From assembly GCF_900447045.1 (NCBI RefSeq), contig NZ_UAWH01000005.1:620001-684000 (forward strand): a DNA stretch of 64,000 bases, read 5' to 3'. Shown here piece after piece: positions 62,674 to 64,000 of this stretch. The notes beneath the pieces were generated by a model that searched no databases, was not told the origin of the DNA, and saw only the letters and a list, made by a program, of their open reading frames with translations. This stretch comes from Clostridium paraputrificum (GTDB lineage: Bacteria; Bacillota; Clostridia; Clostridiales; Clostridiaceae). The position numbers and the translations under genes are program-made. How positions within the stretch are numbered: position 1 is the first letter of the stretch; every line of letters starts with the position of its first letter.

Positions 62674-63477
62674 ATGTTAATCAAAGCATTATTAGTGGCT
62701 GTTTGGGCAGGTATATGTGCATGGGACCAATATGGACCACATTTAGGTTTCAGAAAACCATTACTTGCAGGTGCAGTAACAGGACTTATTTTAGGTGATT
62801 TAACTCAAGGTCTTATAATTGGAGCAACATTAGAATTAATGTGGTTAGGAGTAAACAACGTAGGTTCTTATGTTCCACCAGATGTTATTTCAGGTTCAGT
62901 AGTTGGTGTAGCAATTGGTATTTTATCAGGCGGTGGAGAAGCAACTGGTGTAGCTGTTGCAATTCCAGTTTCATTATTAGTTCAACAACTTGATATGTTA
63001 TGTAAAACTATCAGTATTTCTTTAGTACACAAAGCAGATAAAATTGCTGAAACAGGTGACTTTGATAAGATTGACAAGCTTCAATATATGGGTGGTGGCT
63101 TAATTTTCTTAAGTAGAGCAGTACCAACATTTATAGCTGTATTTTTAGGAGCAAGTGCAATTGACTCTATTATGGCAGCAATACCAGCAAGCGTAATGAC
63201 CGGTTTAACAGTTGCATCAAAAGCAATTCCAGCAGTAGGTATAGCAATGTTATTGACTATGATGCTTAAAAAGAATATGTGGATGTTCTTAATACTAGGA
63301 TTCACATTAACTGCATACTTAAATTTACCTACATTAGCATTAGCATTAATAGGTGCATGTTTCGCAGGTGTTTATGACTTAATAATGAACAATAAACAAA
63401 AAGAATCATCTGTTAATAAAGCAGCGACAGTATCTATTGAAGTAGAAGAAGGTGTAGAAGGAGGCTGGGATCTATAA
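62674..63477 (+). CDS. Mannose-family PTS EIIC membrane component
   Basis: Sugar-translocating membrane subunit of 267 residues. Its helices include LIKALLVAVWAGICAWDQYG, LLAGAVTGLILGDLTQGLIIGATLELMWLGV and the conserved GSYVPPDVISGSVVGVAIGI. The charged C-terminal tail is cytoplasmic. AAGGAGAGG precedes the ATG. The stop codon overlaps the EIID start by one base (TAATG), so the two membrane subunits are coupled. Confidence 0.94.
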   Translation: MLIKALLVAVWAGICAWDQYGPHLGFRKPLLAGAVTGLILGDLTQGLIIGATLELMWLGVNNVGSYVPPDVISGSVVGVAIGILSGGGEATGVAVAIPVSLLVQQLDMLCKTISISLVHKADKIAETGDFDKIDKLQYMGGGLIFLSRAVPTFIAVFLGASAIDSIMAAIPASVMTGLTVASKAIPAVGIAMLLTMMLKKNMWMFLILGFTLTAYLNLPTLALALIGACFAGVYDLIMNNKQKESSVNKAATVSIEVEEGVEGGWDL

Positions 63478-64000
63478 TGGCTAACTTAATTGATAAAAAG
63501 GATTTAAAGAAAGTATTTTGGAGATCACAAATATGTCAATTCTCTCATAACTATGAAAGAATGCAAAGTTTAAGTACAGTTTATATATTAAAGCCAATAT
63601 TTAAGAAGCTTTATAAAGATAAATCAAAAGAAGAAAGAGCTAATGCTATGAAGAGACACTTAGAGTATTTCAATACTCATCCAATAGCAATGCCTTTTAT
63701 CTTAGGTATCGTAGCAGCAATGGAAGAGACAACAGATGAAGATCAAAAAGAATCAGTAATCTCAATGAAGACAAGTTTAATGGGTCCTTTAGCTGGTATT
63801 GGAGACAGTATGCTTAACTTCACATGGATGCCTATAGCAGGATCAATTGGTGCGGCATTCGCTTTAGATGGAAACATATTAGGTGCAATATTAATGTTCT
63901 TAATGATTAACTGTTTATACTTCCCGTTAAAGTATTATGGTGTAACTAAAGGTTATTCTAAAGGGATGGAAGTTTTAGGTGGAGAAGATAACGGAAAAGG
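63477..64000 (+). CDS. Mannose-family PTS EIID membrane component (truncated by window edge)
   Basis: The reading frame is open from ATG 63477 to the end of the window (about 174 codons). It has the EIID pattern: KKVFWRSQICQFSHNYERMQSL, HLEYFNTHPIAMPFILGIVAAMEE, then MKTSLMGPLAGIGDSMLNFTW. EIID partners EIIC in the membrane and is typical of this PTS family only. Complete proteins have about 270-300 residues, so roughly 100 are missing beyond the edge. Confidence 0.94.
   Translation, partial: MANLIDKKDLKKVFWRSQICQFSHNYERMQSLSTVYILKPIFKKLYKDKSKEERANAMKRHLEYFNTHPIAMPFILGIVAAMEETTDEDQKESVISMKTSLMGPLAGIGDSMLNFTWMPIAGSIGAAFALDGNILGAILMFLMINCLYFPLKYYGVTKGYSKGMEVLGGEDNGK

Overview
The window is AT-rich, gene-dense DNA that looks like the chromosome of a gut-associated Clostridium sensu stricto (cluster I). 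Support comes from strong GGAGG-type ribosome binding sites, an A-type flavodiiron protein, an HPr kinase, a Spo0E-like sporulation phosphatase, an oxygen-sensitive sulfatase-maturating radical SAM enzyme, and large mucin-type glycosidases resembling those of C. perfringens in domain make-up (CBM32, cohesin, dockerin, FIVAR, wall anchor). I saw no tRNA, rRNA, CRISPR array or intact insertion sequence.

Layout. 1-7.9 kb: end of an unknown gene, a helD broken by a one-base frameshift, a flavodiiron protein, two small acidic proteins, 6S RNA with its own promoter and terminator, a Spo0E-like protein, a DUF896 protein, hprK and an M18 aminopeptidase. 7.9-13.8 kb: a cobalamin-riboswitch operon with two secreted proteins that together resemble the two halves of intrinsic factor/transcobalamin, followed by a complete ECF transporter (EcfT, fused double EcfA, S component). 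13.9-18.9 kb: a lone phi-LC3-type holin, aspartate 4-decarboxylase, a PHP phosphoesterase and a large HTH protein of unknown role. 19-23.4 kb: a DUF3737 / MalY-type aminotransferase / VOC / MATE operon and an AdhR-like MerR regulator. A MerR-type promoter (19-bp spacer over an inverted repeat) lies before the operon, before the regulator itself and again 20 kb away before a histidine phosphatase gene.

23.4-40.5 kb: a host-glycan locus with surface GH2 beta-galactosidase, a GatZ/KbaZ-like aldolase subunit, surface GH31 (probable alpha-N-acetylgalactosaminidase), surface GH84 (beta-N-acetylglucosaminidase) and a thioredoxin-like lipoprotein. 40.5-51.1 kb: recQ, histidine phosphatase, methyltransferase, ZIP transporter, gpmA, a YciI-like protein, a roughly 0.9-kb gene-poor stretch, then a heterodimeric ABC exporter preceded by an intrinsic terminator that looks like an attenuator. 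51.2-56.7 kb: a folate operon pabA-pabB-pabC-folE-HD protein-folP-folBK.

56.7-64 kb: two divergent operons. Leftward: TauE/SafE-family permease, anaerobic sulfatase-maturating enzyme, LevR-type sigma-54 activator. Rightward, from a near-ideal -24/-12 promoter: mannose-family PTS EIIA, EIIB, EIIC and EIID, the last cut by the window edge. The gene content suggests that sulfated sugars from host glycans are desulfated and then imported by this PTS; no sulfatase gene is in view, so that link is inferred.
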